From assembly GCF_014645655.1 (NCBI RefSeq), contig NZ_BMMD01000009.1:1-64000 (forward strand): a stretch of 64,000 nucleotides of DNA, written 5' to 3'. The notes under the pieces were generated by a model that searched no databases, was not told where the DNA came from, and saw nothing but the letters and a program-made list of their open reading frames with translations. Both the position numbers and the translations under genes were made by a program. Source of the stretch: Agromyces bauzanensis (GTDB taxonomy: Bacteria; Actinomycetota; Actinomycetes; Actinomycetales; Microbacteriaceae). Of this stretch, positions 1-9,337 are shown in pieces. How positions within the stretch are numbered: the stretch's first letter is position 1; every line of letters begins with the position of its first letter.

Positions 1-81
1 CCTCCGGCCAGCCTTGACGCCGGCTCCGGGCGCCACCAGGCGGCCGCTATCGGGGGGGAAGGATCCCCCAAAATCATGTCT

Positions 82-1113
82 CTACGGTTTCAGGGGATTG
101 CCGCCGCCCAGCGCCAGGGTCAGCTGGTCCTTGGGGATGGTGCGGCGCTTGCGGGCCCGCCCGGTCGGGACCTTGTCCGCGGTGATCCTGGTACGCCGCG
201 CGATGCACACCACGCCCTCGGTTGGCCAGGCGCCGGGCAGGTAGTCGATCACGGCCAGCTCGGTGTTCTCCATCCCGATCGCCGGCGTCCACTGGTGATC
301 GGGGATATGGGAGGCGGCCGCGAAGACCGGGGCGGTGCGGGTCACCCCGATCGCGAACTGCACCCCGCGCTCCACGCAGGCGTGGGCGAGGTCCTTGGCG
401 AAGTAGCCCGCGTCCCACCGGGCCCGCACTTGCCCCACCCCGGCTGGGAGGGCAGCGATGGCCCGGTCGAGCATCGCCACGCTGTTGGACCGCGGGTCCG
501 CCGCGCCGGCCATCAGCTCCGCGGCCAGCGGCACCCCAGCCTCGGCCCAGTGCGCGATGTGCGGGCGCAGATTGCGCTGGCCGGTGTGGTTGTACTCCGC
601 CCGCTCCTTCGTCCGCCCGTAGACCTCCACGTCGGTGGTGTCCCCGTCGATCGTGGCGACCTTCAACAACGACAACCGCCGCACCGGCCCCACCAATCCC
701 AGCATTCGGGTGTTGATCGCGCCGATCGCGGTCTCGATCCCGCGCAACTGCTCGTCGGGGAACCGCCGGGCGATCCCGGTCGCGGTCGTCGCCGCCGGGG
801 TCGGGACCGGCTCAAGGAGCTGCCCGGCGACGTCATCACGGCGCCGGTCCAGGCTGACCAGGAAGTCACCCTCGCTCATCTGGCACGACGCCACCGCCAT
901 CACCAGCCCGCCGCCCGATACGCCCCGGCGGCGGACCTTCACCGCGCCAATGCCCTCCTCGAGCGCCGCGGTGATCCCCAACACCCGGTCCAGCTCACGG
1001 ACCGCCCCCACACCCGCGGACGAAGTCAGCCGCGCGTCCGGCGCGCCGACCCGCACCCGACGCGCCCGCGACCGCTGCTTCCCACCCTGCTTGCCCTTGC
1101 GTAGAGTTGCCAC
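82..1113 (-). pseudogene. IS1380-family transposase, C-terminally truncated
   Basis: DDE transposase of the IS1380 type. The start is taken as GTG at 1113 (reads MATLRKGKQG); the frame is open a little further upstream to a TTG. Visible are the N-terminal arginine-rich part, the motif ATIDGDTTDVEVYGRTK with the following RAEYNHTGQ typical of the first catalytic region, and RARWDAGYFA of the second. The protein is about 343 residues, whereas family members usually run well past 400; it stops at PLKP just after DQLTLALGGG, so the C-terminal part is missing. The remaining 81 bases to the window edge do not restore it. It is probably inactive. It lies where parA normally follows rsmG. Confidence 0.8.
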
Positions 1114-1117
1114 CGAA

Positions 1118-1185
1118 CAGATGCCCTTCGCCTGGATACATGAAGTCCTCGACAAACCTCATACTTCCAAGGCAAAGGGCATCTG
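1118..1185. repeat. Inverted repeat at the transposase 5' end
   Basis: Perfect 11-bp arms, CAGATGCCCTT at 1118-1128 and AAGGGCATCTG at 1175-1185, separated by 46 bases. They sit just upstream of the transposase start. This could be the element's terminal or subterminal repeat, or a leader hairpin limiting transposase translation. The outer end of the element cannot be fixed from one copy. Confidence 0.5.
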
Positions 1186-1503
1186 CCCGTCACGACCCGC
1201 CAAGCACTACTCGCGGATCTGGGTCAGACGAAGGTGGGTCAAGATGCGCGGCGCGGCGAGCTCAATCGGGGGAGTGGGTGGCCTCGAGTCGGTCTGACCG
1301 ACTCTCGCGCGAGGCGCATGGTCCCCACCTGCCGTGGCTCGGTGCAGCGTTCAACGGAGCCGAACCACAAGCCACCCGGCAGACGTCAGCTGTCAGCAAC
1401 ACTGCCGAGTTGTCACGGAACCTGAACGGAGGCGTTCGAAGCACACTCTCGGCTCGTCCACACCACTCGTCAACGCGAACATCGACGCAGGTGGCCAACG
1501 GCG
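1186..1503. other. Gene-free stretch between IS remnant and rsmG
   Basis: No convincing reading frame on either strand. It lies downstream of rsmG, where the parA leader or start would be expected in related genomes, but no ParA sequence and no second parS site are visible. It may contain the rsmG terminator and IS flank. Confidence 0.5.
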
Positions 1504-2157
1504 TCAGCCGACGGTCGCGAGGAACACCCTGGTGACGTCGTCGACCACACCCTCGCCGAGCACGAGCACCTCGTGGTCATGGACGTGGAACTTACGGATC
1601 GCCTTCTCGGCGGCAGCGATCTCGGCGTCCACGCCAGCGCCCTTCATGAGCACGAGCTCACCTCCCGGCCGCAGGAGCGGAGCGCTGATCGGGATCAAGG
1701 TGCGCAGGGCACTGACCGCGCGCGCGGTCACCTGATCCAAAGCGCCCTTCAGCTTCGCCTCCTCCGCCCGCGCGCGCACGACGTCGACGTTGGCCAACTC
1801 GAGCTCCCCGGCCTGACGCTCGAGCCACGCCACTCGCCGCTCCATCGGCTCGATCAGGGTGAACGAGACATCCGGTCGCATGATCGCGAGCACCAGGCCG
1901 GGAAGCCCGGCACCGGAGCCGATGTCGCCGACCCGACCCGGGCGCAGCAACGGTGCGACGAGCGCGCTGTTGAGGATATGGCGAGTCCACAGCCGGGGGA
2001 GCTCGAGTGGACCGATGAGCCCGAGCTCCTCGCCGTGGCGCGCAAGCGATTCTGTGAACGCGCGACCGCGCTCCAGATGCTCACCGAAGATCCGTAGTGC
2101 GACCGCGGGCTCCGGCTCGAGTGCGTCGGTCATTGTTTCACGTGAAACGTCAGGCAC
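1504..2157 (-). CDS. rsmG: 16S rRNA (guanine-N7) methyltransferase RsmG
   Basis: SAM-dependent methyltransferase that modifies G527 of 16S rRNA. The SAM-binding loop is visible as VGDIGSGAGLPGL, followed by LIEPMERR and the conserved VTARAVSAL stretch. At 217 residues it is full length. The chosen start is GTG at 2157, which overlaps the jag stop by 8 bases and puts the parS palindrome inside codons reading VSRET; an ATG at 2133 is the alternative. It is the last gene of the rpmH-rnpA-yidD-yidC-jag-rsmG leftward group. Confidence 0.93.
   Translation of the reverse strand: MPDVSRETMTDALEPEPAVALRIFGEHLERGRAFTESLARHGEELGLIGPLELPRLWTRHILNSALVAPLLRPGRVGDIGSGAGLPGLVLAIMRPDVSFTLIEPMERRVAWLERQAGELELANVDVVRARAEEAKLKGALDQVTARAVSALRTLIPISAPLLRPGGELVLMKGAGVDAEIAAAEKAIRKFHVHDHEVLVLGEGVVDDVTRVFLATVG
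2134..2149. promoter_or_regulatory. parS centromere site
   Basis: TGTTTCACGTGAAACG matches 15 of 16 bases of the ParB-binding consensus TGTTTCACGTGAAACA. It lies at the rsmG 5' end, about 2.8 kb from dnaA, a usual place for an origin-proximal parS. This implies that a ParABS system exists in the genome although parA and parB are not in the window. Confidence 0.9.
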
Positions 2158-2644
2158 CGCGCGTGATGACCGCGTGACGCTCGGAACCCTCGCCCCTGGA
2201 CTCGGAGTGGAAGCCGCGCTCGCTCACCAGATCGTGCACGAGCTTGCGCTCGTACGACGACATCGCCGGAAGCGCGGCCTCGGCGGCGCCCCCGTCGATG
2301 CGCTCGATTGCCCGCGACACCAGCGTCGCGAGCTCGTTGCGGCGTGCATCGCGCGACCCGCCGATGTCGAGGATCAGGCGAGAGAACACGCCGGTCTTCG
2401 TCTGCACCGCAAGTCTGGTGAGCTCCTGGAGCGCGCTCACGGTCTCGGGCTTCGACAGCACGTTGAGATTCGCCCCTTCACCGGCATTCACCGAGACGTA
2501 CGCCCTGCCGTTGCGAGCGTCGATATCGATGTCACCGTCGAGATCGCAGATGTCGAGGACTTCCTCGATGTAGTCGGCGGCGATGTCGCCTTCCTCCTCG
2601 AGCTGCGCGATGGAACGGTCCTCGTCCTGGTGAACGTTCGTCAT
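2150..2644 (-). CDS. Jag/KhpB-type R3H-domain RNA-binding protein
   Basis: Protein of 164 residues with an acidic N-terminus, a KH-like middle region (residues about 45-95) and a C-terminal R3H domain marked by MSSYERKLVHDLV and RHAVI. The family binds RNA and partners YidC and cell-wall regulators. The ATG at 2644 follows yidC by 3 bases, so the two are probably translated together. Confidence 0.9.
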   Translation of the reverse strand: MTNVHQDEDRSIAQLEEEGDIAADYIEEVLDICDLDGDIDIDARNGRAYVSVNAGEGANLNVLSKPETVSALQELTRLAVQTKTGVFSRLILDIGGSRDARRNELATLVSRAIERIDGGAAEAALPAMSSYERKLVHDLVSERGFHSESRGEGSERHAVITRGA

Positions 2645-2647
2645 GGC

Positions 2648-3604
2648 TTACTTCCCGCCCTGTTTCTTCGCACGCGACTTGCCCATAGGCTGCTGGCGCT
2701 GGGTCTTCTTCGGTTCCTCGACGGCGACGGCGCTGTCCTGCTTCTCCTCGACCACCAGCTTGCCCTTCTTGGCGAGACGCGCCTCCCGAGCGCGCGCCGC
2801 TTCGCTGCCGGGCGTGGGCATGTTGCGGATCACGACGAACTGCTGGCCCATCGTCCAGAAGTTCGAGACGAGCCAGTAGAACATCACGCCGAGCGGGAAA
2901 GCGACGCCTGACACGGCGAACACCAGGGGAAGCAGGTAGAGGAGAATGCGCTGCTGCCGGAACATGGGGCTCGCCTTGGTCTCGGGCGACATGTTCTTGG
3001 AGACGATCTGCAGTTGCGTGATGAACTGCGACGCGGTCATCAGCACGATCATGATGGCCGCGACCACCATGACCTGCCACGGCCCACCGGCGTTCATGGC
3101 GTTGATGAAGGTCGAGTTGAGCGGCGCGCCGAGGAAGACCGCGTTGGCGAACGAATCGGCGAGGTCCTGGCTCAACGCCCCGACACCGGCCTGGTCCTTC
3201 ACCGACGCGTCGTTGAGCACCGAGAACAGACCGAAGAAGATCGGCATCTGCAACAGCAACGGGAGACATGACGACAGCGGGTTGGTGCCCGTCCGCTTGT
3301 AGAGCTCCATGGTCTCGCGCGACATCGCCTCGCGGGAGAACTGGTCCTTCTTGCCCTTGTACTTGTCCTGGATCTTCTTCAGCTGCGGCGCAACCTCGAG
3401 CATGCGTCGCTGGCTCTTGATCTGGCGGACGAAGATGGGAATCAGCGCCGCACGCACGACGATGACGAGTCCGACGATCGACAACACCCAGGTGATGCCC
3501 GAGTCGGGATCGAGCCCGAAGAACGTCCACATCGAGTGGAACGAGACGAGGATCAGCTCGATGACCCATTTGATGGGCCAGAGGATCAGACCAATGAAGT
3601 CCAT
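2648..3604 (-). CDS. yidC: Membrane protein insertase YidC
   Basis: Oxa1/YidC/Alb3 insertase of 318 residues. Five hydrophobic segments are visible: near residues 3-30 and 37-60, then PIFFGLFSVLND (about 130-145), MVVAAIMIVLMTASQF (about 185-205) and a C-terminal pair. The conserved membrane arginine lies in RAALIPIFVRQIK. The C-terminus is a lysine-rich tail ending in SRAKKQGGK. It sits between yidD and jag in the usual order. Confidence 0.95.
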   Translation of the reverse strand: MDFIGLILWPIKWVIELILVSFHSMWTFFGLDPDSGITWVLSIVGLVIVVRAALIPIFVRQIKSQRRMLEVAPQLKKIQDKYKGKKDQFSREAMSRETMELYKRTGTNPLSSCLPLLLQMPIFFGLFSVLNDASVKDQAGVGALSQDLADSFANAVFLGAPLNSTFINAMNAGGPWQVMVVAAIMIVLMTASQFITQLQIVSKNMSPETKASPMFRQQRILLYLLPLVFAVSGVAFPLGVMFYWLVSNFWTMGQQFVVIRNMPTPGSEAARAREARLAKKGKLVVEEKQDSAVAVEEPKKTQRQQPMGKSRAKKQGGK

Positions 3605-3613
3605 GGGTGCGGA

Positions 3614-4051
3614 TCAGTCCTTTCGGGACAGGATGGGGGACGAGTTCGTGGTCTCCGTTGCCGGCGCAGGGGCTGAAGCATGATCGGCGGCGCGATGCGT
3701 GTGCTCGTGCACAAGTCGAGCGGCCGCGGCATCCGCTTCGGCCTTCGGGAACATGCCGCGCGGCACCACCCAGCCGAACGGAGTCACCGCGTAACGGCCG
3801 TGGCGAGCGGGGCGAACGTCGTCGATGCCACCGGCCGTCCACGGGTTGCACCGAAGGATGCGCCAAGCCGTGAGTGCCGACCCGACGAGCAGTCCGCTCT
3901 GCTGCACCGAGCCCAGGCCGTACGCGGAGCACGATGGGTAGTACCGGCAGACGTCGCCGTACAGTGGCGAGATCACCGCGCGATAGCCGCGGAGCAGCAG
4001 CACGCCGAGGTTGCGGGGGAAGAGGAGCAGGAAGAGCAGGAGGTTGCGCAT
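3614..4051 (-). CDS. yidD: Membrane protein insertion efficiency factor YidD
   Basis: Small DUF37/YidD protein. The family core is clear: RGYRAVISPLYG, CRYYPSCSAYGL and WRILRCNPWTAGGIDDV. The start ATG at 4051 (MRNLLLFLLL) is one base after the rnpA stop; an upstream extension in the same frame is the antisense shadow of rnpA. At 145 residues it is longer than typical, with a C-terminal extension rich in Ala, His and Thr. Confidence 0.93.
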   Translation of the reverse strand: MRNLLLFLLLFPRNLGVLLLRGYRAVISPLYGDVCRYYPSCSAYGLGSVQQSGLLVGSALTAWRILRCNPWTAGGIDDVRPARHGRYAVTPFGWVVPRGMFPKAEADAAAARLVHEHTHRAADHASAPAPATETTNSSPILSRKD

Positions 4052-4052
4052 C

Positions 4053-4424
4053 TCAGGCGCCCTTCGAGACGAGCGTCGACGCACCGGCGTGTGGCGGCCG
4101 CCGGCGAAGCGCGTCGAGCACCTCGGCCCGCAGCACTGGCCACGCGGCATCCGACGCGCCCGGAAGTGCACGAACGACGACGTCCACACCTCGAACGCCG
4201 TCGACGACGGCCTCGTGACAGGCTGCCTTGAGGCGGCGGCGCACGAGATTTCGCCGCACTGCAGTGCCGACCTTCTTGGAGACGATGAAGCCGAAACGCG
4301 CGTCGGTGCCCGACTCCCGTGAGCGCAGATAGCTCACGGTGTGGGCACCGGCGACCTTCGCACCTCTGCGCACGATGACTCGGTAGTCGTCCGCGCTCGT
4401 GATGCGATTGGCTTTGGCGAGCAC
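4053..4424 (-). CDS. rnpA: Ribonuclease P protein component
   Basis: Protein subunit of RNase P. GTG start at 4424 (reads LAKANRITSADDYR). The RNR-type signature appears as KKVGTAVRRNLVRRRLKAA. 123 residues, as expected. The start lies 7 bases after the rpmH stop. Confidence 0.93.
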   Translation of the reverse strand: MLAKANRITSADDYRVIVRRGAKVAGAHTVSYLRSRESGTDARFGFIVSKKVGTAVRRNLVRRRLKAACHEAVVDGVRGVDVVVRALPGASDAAWPVLRAEVLDALRRRPPHAGASTLVSKGA

Positions 4425-4431
4425 CGAGCGA

Positions 4432-4569
4432 CTAGGCGGAGAGTTCGGTGCGACCCTTGGCGCGGCGTGCCGACAGAATGGCACGGCCGGCGCGGGTGCG
4501 CATGCGAAGGCGGAAGCCGTGCTTCTTGGCGCGACGACGGTTGTTCGGCTGGAACGTACGCTTGCTCAT
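4432..4569 (-). CDS. rpmH: 50S ribosomal protein L34
   Basis: 45 residues, beginning [18 protein letters not shown] and ending [11 protein letters not shown], a complete L34. Preceded by a good ribosome binding site (GGAGAAGAAG). First gene of the leftward operon, divergent from dnaA. Confidence 0.97.
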   Translation of the reverse strand: MSKRTFQPNNRRRAKKHGFRLRMRTRAGRAILSARRAKGRTELSA

Positions 4570-4663
4570 TCTTCTTCTCCGGCTTTCGGATCTCCGTGTC
4601 GTGCAGCCATGCGATGCGCCGACGGGAAAACTGGGTGCCCATTGGGCTTGGGTCAACCTACTA

Positions 4664-4692
4664 AAACTACGGCCTCGGAGTGCCGGGGTCAA
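4664..4692 (-). promoter_or_regulatory. Candidate rpmH operon promoter
   Basis: Reading leftward: TTGACC (4692-4687), 17-base spacer, TAGTTT (4669-4664). This leaves an untranslated leader of roughly 90 bases before the rpmH start at 4569. Confidence 0.6.
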
Positions 4693-4801
4693 ACCGGGCG
4701 CACCTCGCGCCCGACCATAGTGCAAACACGACAGTATCCCGCTTCCCTCCGGATCCCCTGTGGACCGACACGCCCATCCCGTCGAATCCCTGCTCCGGCA
4801 T

Positions 4802-4830
4802 TTGTCCCCGGGGGCTGGATTCGCTACCGT
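4802..4830 (+). promoter_or_regulatory. Candidate dnaA promoter
   Basis: TTGTCC (4802-4807), 17-base spacer, TACCGT (4825-4830). The DnaA-box-like TTATCCCCA begins 10 bases downstream, close to the expected transcript start, which fits repression by DnaA. Confidence 0.5.
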
Positions 4831-4995
4831 GTGAGACCAGTTATCCCCAGCTTCGCACGCAGAATCTCGGGCCTCTCTCCGAATCTGCCCACAGGACGTG
4901 GATAACGCAGTGAACACTTCGCGTCGCGCCGCTCGCATGTCGATCGGGGGATCGATGGGCGGCACACGACGGCACCGGAACGATTGCGGGGAACG

Positions 4996-6417
4996 ATGAC
5001 AGAGCAGCCCATCTCGGAAACATGGGCCACCGTCCTCGACCGGCTTTCGGACGACGAGGCCATAACGCCGATGCTCCAGGGGTTCCTGAGCCTCGTCGAG
5101 CCCAAGGGCATCGCCGCCGGTACCTTCTACCTCGAGGTGCCGAACGACTTCACGGCCAGCATGCTCAACCAACGCATGCGGGTCTCCCTGCTGTCGGCCA
5201 TGAGCGTCATCGAGTCCCCGTCCGCGGTGACATCGTTCTACGTCGTCGTGAATCCCGAGCTCGAGGAGGCGCGGACCCCCGAGCCGCAGTCCATCCCGCT
5301 CGGCGACTATCCGAACCCCGTCGAGCTGCCCGCGTCGCCGCAGTCGGTGTTCGGGAACACGAGTCCCGATCGGCCGCGCGACGCGCGCCTCAACCCGAAG
5401 TACTCGTTCGACAGCTTCGTGATCGGCCAGTCCAACCGCTTCGCACATGCCGCGGCGGTGGCCGTGGCGGAGGCGCCGGCGAAGGCGTACAACCCCCTCT
5501 TCATCTACGGCGACTCCGGACTCGGCAAGACGCACCTGCTGCACGCGATCGGCCACTACGCGATGAGCCTCTATCCCGGCATCCGGGTGCGGTACGTCTC
5601 CAGCGAGGAGTTCACGAACGACTTCATCAACTCGATCGCGAACAATCGCGGCTCCCTCTTCCAGCAGCGGTACCGCAACATCGACATCCTGCTGATCGAC
5701 GACATCCAGTTCCTGCAGGGCAAAGCGGAGACGCAGGAGGCGTTCTTCCACACCTTCAACACGCTGCACGATCACAACAAGCAGGTCGTGATCACGAGCG
5801 ATGTGCCGCCGAAGCACCTGACGGGCTTCGAGGACCGCATGCGCAGCCGGTTCGAGTGGGGCCTCATCACCGACGTGCAGGCGCCCGACCTCGAGACCCG
5901 CATCGCCATCCTCCGCAAGAAGGCGCAGTCCGAGCGCCTGCAGGTGCCCGACGAGATCCTCGAGTACATGGCCTCGAAGGTGTCGAGCAACATCCGTGAA
6001 CTCGAGGGCACCCTCATCCGCGTCACCGCCTTCGCGAGCCTCAACCGCACTCCGGTCGACATGCCCCTCGTGCAGACCGTGCTGAAGGACCTCATCTCGG
6101 ACGACTCCGACAACGTCGTCGCGCCGGTCGACATCATCACGGTGACCGCCGAGTACTTCAAGCTCACGGTCGACGACCTCTACGGCTCGAGCCGCTCGCA
6201 GGCCGTGGCCACAGCCCGCCAGATTGCGATGTACCTCTGCCGCGAGCTCACGAGCCTGAGCCTGCCGAAGATCGGCCAACTCTTCGGCAACCGCGACCAC
6301 ACCACGGTGATGTACGCGAACAAGAAGATCTCCGAGCTCATGAAGGAGCGCCGGTCGATCTACAACCAGGTCACCGAGCTCACGGCGCGCATCAAGCAGA
6401 CGAGCCGCTACCGCTGA
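4996..6417 (+). CDS. dnaA: Chromosomal replication initiator DnaA
   Basis: AAA+ initiator that binds DnaA boxes and opens the origin. 473 residues from ATG at 4996 ([13 protein letters not shown]); a TTG four codons upstream is less likely. Visible are the Walker A motif [10 protein letters not shown], Walker [10 protein letters not shown], sensor region [10 protein letters not shown] and the domain IV signature [14 protein letters not shown]. The linker between domain I and the ATPase is short and proline-rich, as in actinobacteria. Confidence 0.98.
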   Translation: MTEQPISETWATVLDRLSDDEAITPMLQGFLSLVEPKGIAAGTFYLEVPNDFTASMLNQRMRVSLLSAMSVIESPSAVTSFYVVVNPELEEARTPEPQSIPLGDYPNPVELPASPQSVFGNTSPDRPRDARLNPKYSFDSFVIGQSNRFAHAAAVAVAEAPAKAYNPLFIYGDSGLGKTHLLHAIGHYAMSLYPGIRVRYVSSEEFTNDFINSIANNRGSLFQQRYRNIDILLIDDIQFLQGKAETQEAFFHTFNTLHDHNKQVVITSDVPPKHLTGFEDRMRSRFEWGLITDVQAPDLETRIAILRKKAQSERLQVPDEILEYMASKVSSNIRELEGTLIRVTAFASLNRTPVDMPLVQTVLKDLISDDSDNVVAPVDIITVTAEYFKLTVDDLYGSSRSQAVATARQIAMYLCRELTSLSLPKIGQLFGNRDHTTVMYANKKISELMKERRSIYNQVTELTARIKQTSRYR

Positions 6418-6885
6418 TCGGATGCCGCGGCCGGCACGGTCGGCCCTCGGCGCGAGCGCGTTCGATCCCCTCGCCGACCCTGCTCTCCGACGCCCTGGAG
6501 CCGCGCTGACGGCGATTCCCACAGCTGTGGAGAACTTGTGGATTATTCGCGAGCAACCCCGTCAACGCTGTTGAGACAACGTCGCACCCTGTGCACAACT
6601 CGCGATCGAACGAACCAGCGGTACGCGTCATCCGCTGCGAAACCCACACACTGTGCACAGATCGGATGCCCCGTCTCGGGCCTCATTCCGCCGATCGCTG
6701 CGCGCCATCCACAGTTTCCACAGCGGTTAACACCGTTAAGAGAGAACCGGTTAACCAGGGGACCCCACAACATTCGAGTCGGCGGCCGGGCCGCCCGAGT
6801 TCCGTGGCGCCGAATCTCCCGGCGCGGCAGGGTGCCTGCGGATAGCATGGGAACCCACGACTGCGCCATCCACGACGGGAGAACC
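6418..6885. other. Origin of replication (oriC), dnaA-dnaN intergenic region
   Basis: 468 bp without a gene, carrying clustered DnaA-box-like nonamers: TGTGGAGAA 6526-6534, TGTGGATTA 6537-6545, TGTGCACAA 6590-6598, TGTGCACAG 6652-6660, CCATCCACA 6705-6713 and GTTTCCACA 6714-6722. A comparatively AT-rich patch with two GGTTAAC motifs follows (about 6724-6755). The position between dnaA and dnaN is the classic actinobacterial oriC site. The box calls are by eye. Confidence 0.85.
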
Positions 6886-8034
6886 GTGAAGTTCCAGGTC
6901 AATCGGGACGTCTTCAGTGAGGCCGTTTCCTTCGCCGTCAAGCTGCTGCCCCAGCGCACGACGCTGCCGATCCTCTCGGGCATCCTCATCCAGGCGAACG
7001 CCGACGGGCTCGTGCTCTCGTCCTTCGACTACGAGGTGTCGTCCCAGACCGAGATCCAGGCGGATGTCGAGGAGCCCGGCGCGGTGCTCGTCTCCGGCCG
7101 CCTCCTCGCCGAGATCGCGGGCCGCCTGCCCAACGCACCCGTGCGCGTGACCACCGAGGATGCCCGCATCTCAGTGAGCTGCGGCTCCTCCAACTTCACC
7201 CTGCTCTCGATGCCGGTCGAGGAATACCCGTCGATCCCCGAGATCTCGGGCGAGACCGGAGTCGTGCCGGCCGAGGAGTTCGCCACCGCCGTCGCACAGG
7301 TCGCGGTCGCGGCATCCCGTGACGACGTGACGCCGGTCATCACGGGGGTGCAACTCGAGGTGCGTGAGAACCACCTCGGGCTCGTCGCGACCGACCGCTA
7401 CCGTGTGGCCGTGTGCGAGATCGACTGGGACGGCGGAGCCGTCGCCGGCGACGAGACCCTCACCGCACTCGTTCCCGCGCGCACTCTGCAGGAGGTCGGC
7501 AAGACCTTCGGCCACTCGGGCACGATCTCGATCTCGATCACCAGCCGCGACGATCGCGAGCTCATCGCGTTCAGCGCCGACCGCAAGACGGTCACCTCAC
7601 TGCTCATCAAGGGCAACTTCCCGCCCGTTCGACGGCTCTTCCCCGAGACGGTCGACAACTACGCGGTCATGAGCACGGCAGACCTCATCGAGGCGACCCG
7701 CCGGGTCGCCCTCGTGCTCGAGCGCGAGGCCGCCCTGCGGTACACGTTCACCGCCGAGGGCCTCACGCTGGAGGCCATCGGCAGCGAGCAGGCGCAGGCG
7801 TCCGAGTCGATCGACGCGATCCTCACCGGCGACGACACCGTCGTCTCGCTGAAGCCGCAGTTCCTGCTCGACGGGCTCGGTGCGGTGCACTCCGAGTTCG
7901 TGCGCATCTCGTTCACGAAGACCGAGAATCCCAACAAGCCCGGCCCGGTGCTCATCACGAGCCAGTCGTCGCGCGACCAGGCCGGCTCCGACACGTACCG
8001 ATACCTGCTGCAGCCCAATCTCCTCCTTCGCTGA
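6886..8034 (+). CDS. dnaN: DNA polymerase III beta sliding clamp
   Basis: Clamp that tethers the replicative polymerase. 382 residues from GTG at 6886, chosen because the family begins MKFxV and a purine-rich GACGGGAG site lies just upstream. Conserved stretches include LPQRTTLPILSGI, DYEVS, ATDRYRVAV and the C-terminal residues YLLQPNLLLR, slightly divergent from the usual MP(M/V)R end. Confidence 0.96.
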   Translation: MKFQVNRDVFSEAVSFAVKLLPQRTTLPILSGILIQANADGLVLSSFDYEVSSQTEIQADVEEPGAVLVSGRLLAEIAGRLPNAPVRVTTEDARISVSCGSSNFTLLSMPVEEYPSIPEISGETGVVPAEEFATAVAQVAVAASRDDVTPVITGVQLEVRENHLGLVATDRYRVAVCEIDWDGGAVAGDETLTALVPARTLQEVGKTFGHSGTISISITSRDDRELIAFSADRKTVTSLLIKGNFPPVRRLFPETVDNYAVMSTADLIEATRRVALVLEREAALRYTFTAEGLTLEAIGSEQAQASESIDAILTGDDTVVSLKPQFLLDGLGAVHSEFVRISFTKTENPNKPGPVLITSQSSRDQAGSDTYRYLLQPNLLLR

Positions 8035-8040
8035 CCGGAG

Positions 8041-8080
8041 GGTTCTCGAGACGCCGCTTCGCGGCTCCTCGACCACCGGG
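8041..8080. repeat. REP-like GC-rich palindrome after dnaN
   Basis: Short palindromic unit with core GCCGCTTCGCGGC (8053-8065) framed by CTCGAG and CTCGACCACCGGG. The same core occurs at 22231-22243 and a related unit at 33696-33742. It may act as a dnaN terminator or mRNA stabiliser. Confidence 0.5.
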
Positions 8081-8143
8081 AGGTCGGCGGTGGCCGGTAG
8101 CGTGGGAAGCCCCGGATGCCGCGTGATCGAAGGGAGTCCAGCC

Positions 8144-9337
8144 GTGCATGTCGCCCGCCTCTCCCTCATCGACTACCGCAACTACGAGCGCGCCGAACTC
8201 GACCTCGGGCCGGGCGCGACCGTGTTCGTCGGGCGGAACGGTCAGGGCAAGACCAACCTCGTCGAAGCCATCGGCTACCTCTCGACGCTGGGCTCGCACC
8301 GCGTTTCAGGCGACCAGGCGCTCATCAGGGCCGGGTCGGATGCCGCGATCATCCGTGCACTCCTGACGCACGGCGGCCGCGAGGTGCTCGTCGAACTGCA
8401 GCTCAACCGCCAGGGCGCCAACCGCGCGCAACTGAATCGCTCGCCGGTGAAGACGAGGGAGCTGCCGCGGTACGCGCACAGCGTGCTCTTCGCGCCCGAA
8501 GACCTCGCGATCGTGCGCGGCGAGCCGTCGGTGCGGCGCCGCATGCTCGACGAGCTGCTGGTACAGCGCACGCCGCGACTCGCCGGCGTGATGGGCGACT
8601 ACGAGCGGGTTCTGAAGCAACGTAACTCGCTGCTGAAGAGCGCCCGTGCCCGGGGGCTCGCGGCCGCGAAGCTGCCCACGCTCGACATCTGGGACGAACG
8701 CCTCGTCGGACTCGGCTCGGAGATCATCGACCAGCGCGTGGCGCTCATCGGTGAGCTCGGTGCTCCGCTCGCGGCGGCCTATCGCTCCATCGTGGATGCC
8801 GACCACGGGCCCGAGCTCCGGCCGCTCCTGTCGGTCGACGGGGGCGACCCTGATGGGGAGGATCTCGATACCGCGCTTCACGCCGACTCGACCACCGGCG
8901 GCGACACGGTGAAGCAGCCCGCCGGCACCGCGGCACGGTTCGCCGAGGCCGTGCGCCGGTTGCGGCCGAAGGAGCTCGATCGCGGTGTCACCCTGGCCGG
9001 GCCGCACCGCGACGACGTGGTGCTGCTCCTCAACGGCCTGCCCGCGAAGGGCTACGCGAGCCACGGCGAGTCGTGGTCGTTCGCGCTCGCCCTGCGACTC
9101 GCCTCTGCCGAGCTGCTTCGCCGCGACTCGTCGACGGGCGACCCGGTGCTCGTGCTCGACGATGTGTTCGCCGAACTCGATCGGCTGCGCCGTGAGCGTC
9201 TGGCCGCTGCGGTCGGCGGATTCGAGCAGGTGCTCGTCACGGCGGCCGTGCTCGAGGACGTGCCCGAGCCGCTCACGAAGCGCATCGTGCATATCGACGC
9301 CGGCCGCATCGTCGAGAGTGAGACCACCGATGTCTGA
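8144..9337 (+). CDS. recF: DNA replication and repair protein RecF
   Basis: SMC-like ATPase that helps load RecA at gaps. 397 residues from GTG at 8144 (HVARLSLIDYRNYE), with GGGAG eight bases upstream. Walker A is GRNGQGKTNL; Walker B is VLDDVFAELD; the signature region is GPHRDD. Its 3' end overlaps the next gene by 8 bases. Confidence 0.95.
   Translation: MHVARLSLIDYRNYERAELDLGPGATVFVGRNGQGKTNLVEAIGYLSTLGSHRVSGDQALIRAGSDAAIIRALLTHGGREVLVELQLNRQGANRAQLNRSPVKTRELPRYAHSVLFAPEDLAIVRGEPSVRRRMLDELLVQRTPRLAGVMGDYERVLKQRNSLLKSARARGLAAAKLPTLDIWDERLVGLGSEIIDQRVALIGELGAPLAAAYRSIVDADHGPELRPLLSVDGGDPDGEDLDTALHADSTTGGDTVKQPAGTAARFAEAVRRLRPKELDRGVTLAGPHRDDVVLLLNGLPAKGYASHGESWSFALALRLASAELLRRDSSTGDPVLVLDDVFAELDRLRRERLAAAVGGFEQVLVTAAVLEDVPEPLTKRIVHIDAGRIVESETTDV

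Larger units (their letters stand above)
4570..4995. promoter_or_regulatory. rpmH-dnaA divergent intergenic region
   Basis: A 426-bp region with no gene. It holds the rpmH and dnaA promoters and DnaA-box-like sites: TTATCCCCA at 4841-4849, one mismatch from TTATCCACA, and CGTGGATAA at 4897-4905, also one mismatch on the opposite strand. These are close to the dnaA start and could serve autoregulation or form part of the origin. Confidence 0.7.

Noticed and set aside
4570-6522. Leftward open frame continuing from rpmH through the dnaA region
   Set aside because: Only the last 45 codons are L34; the rest is antisense to dnaA.
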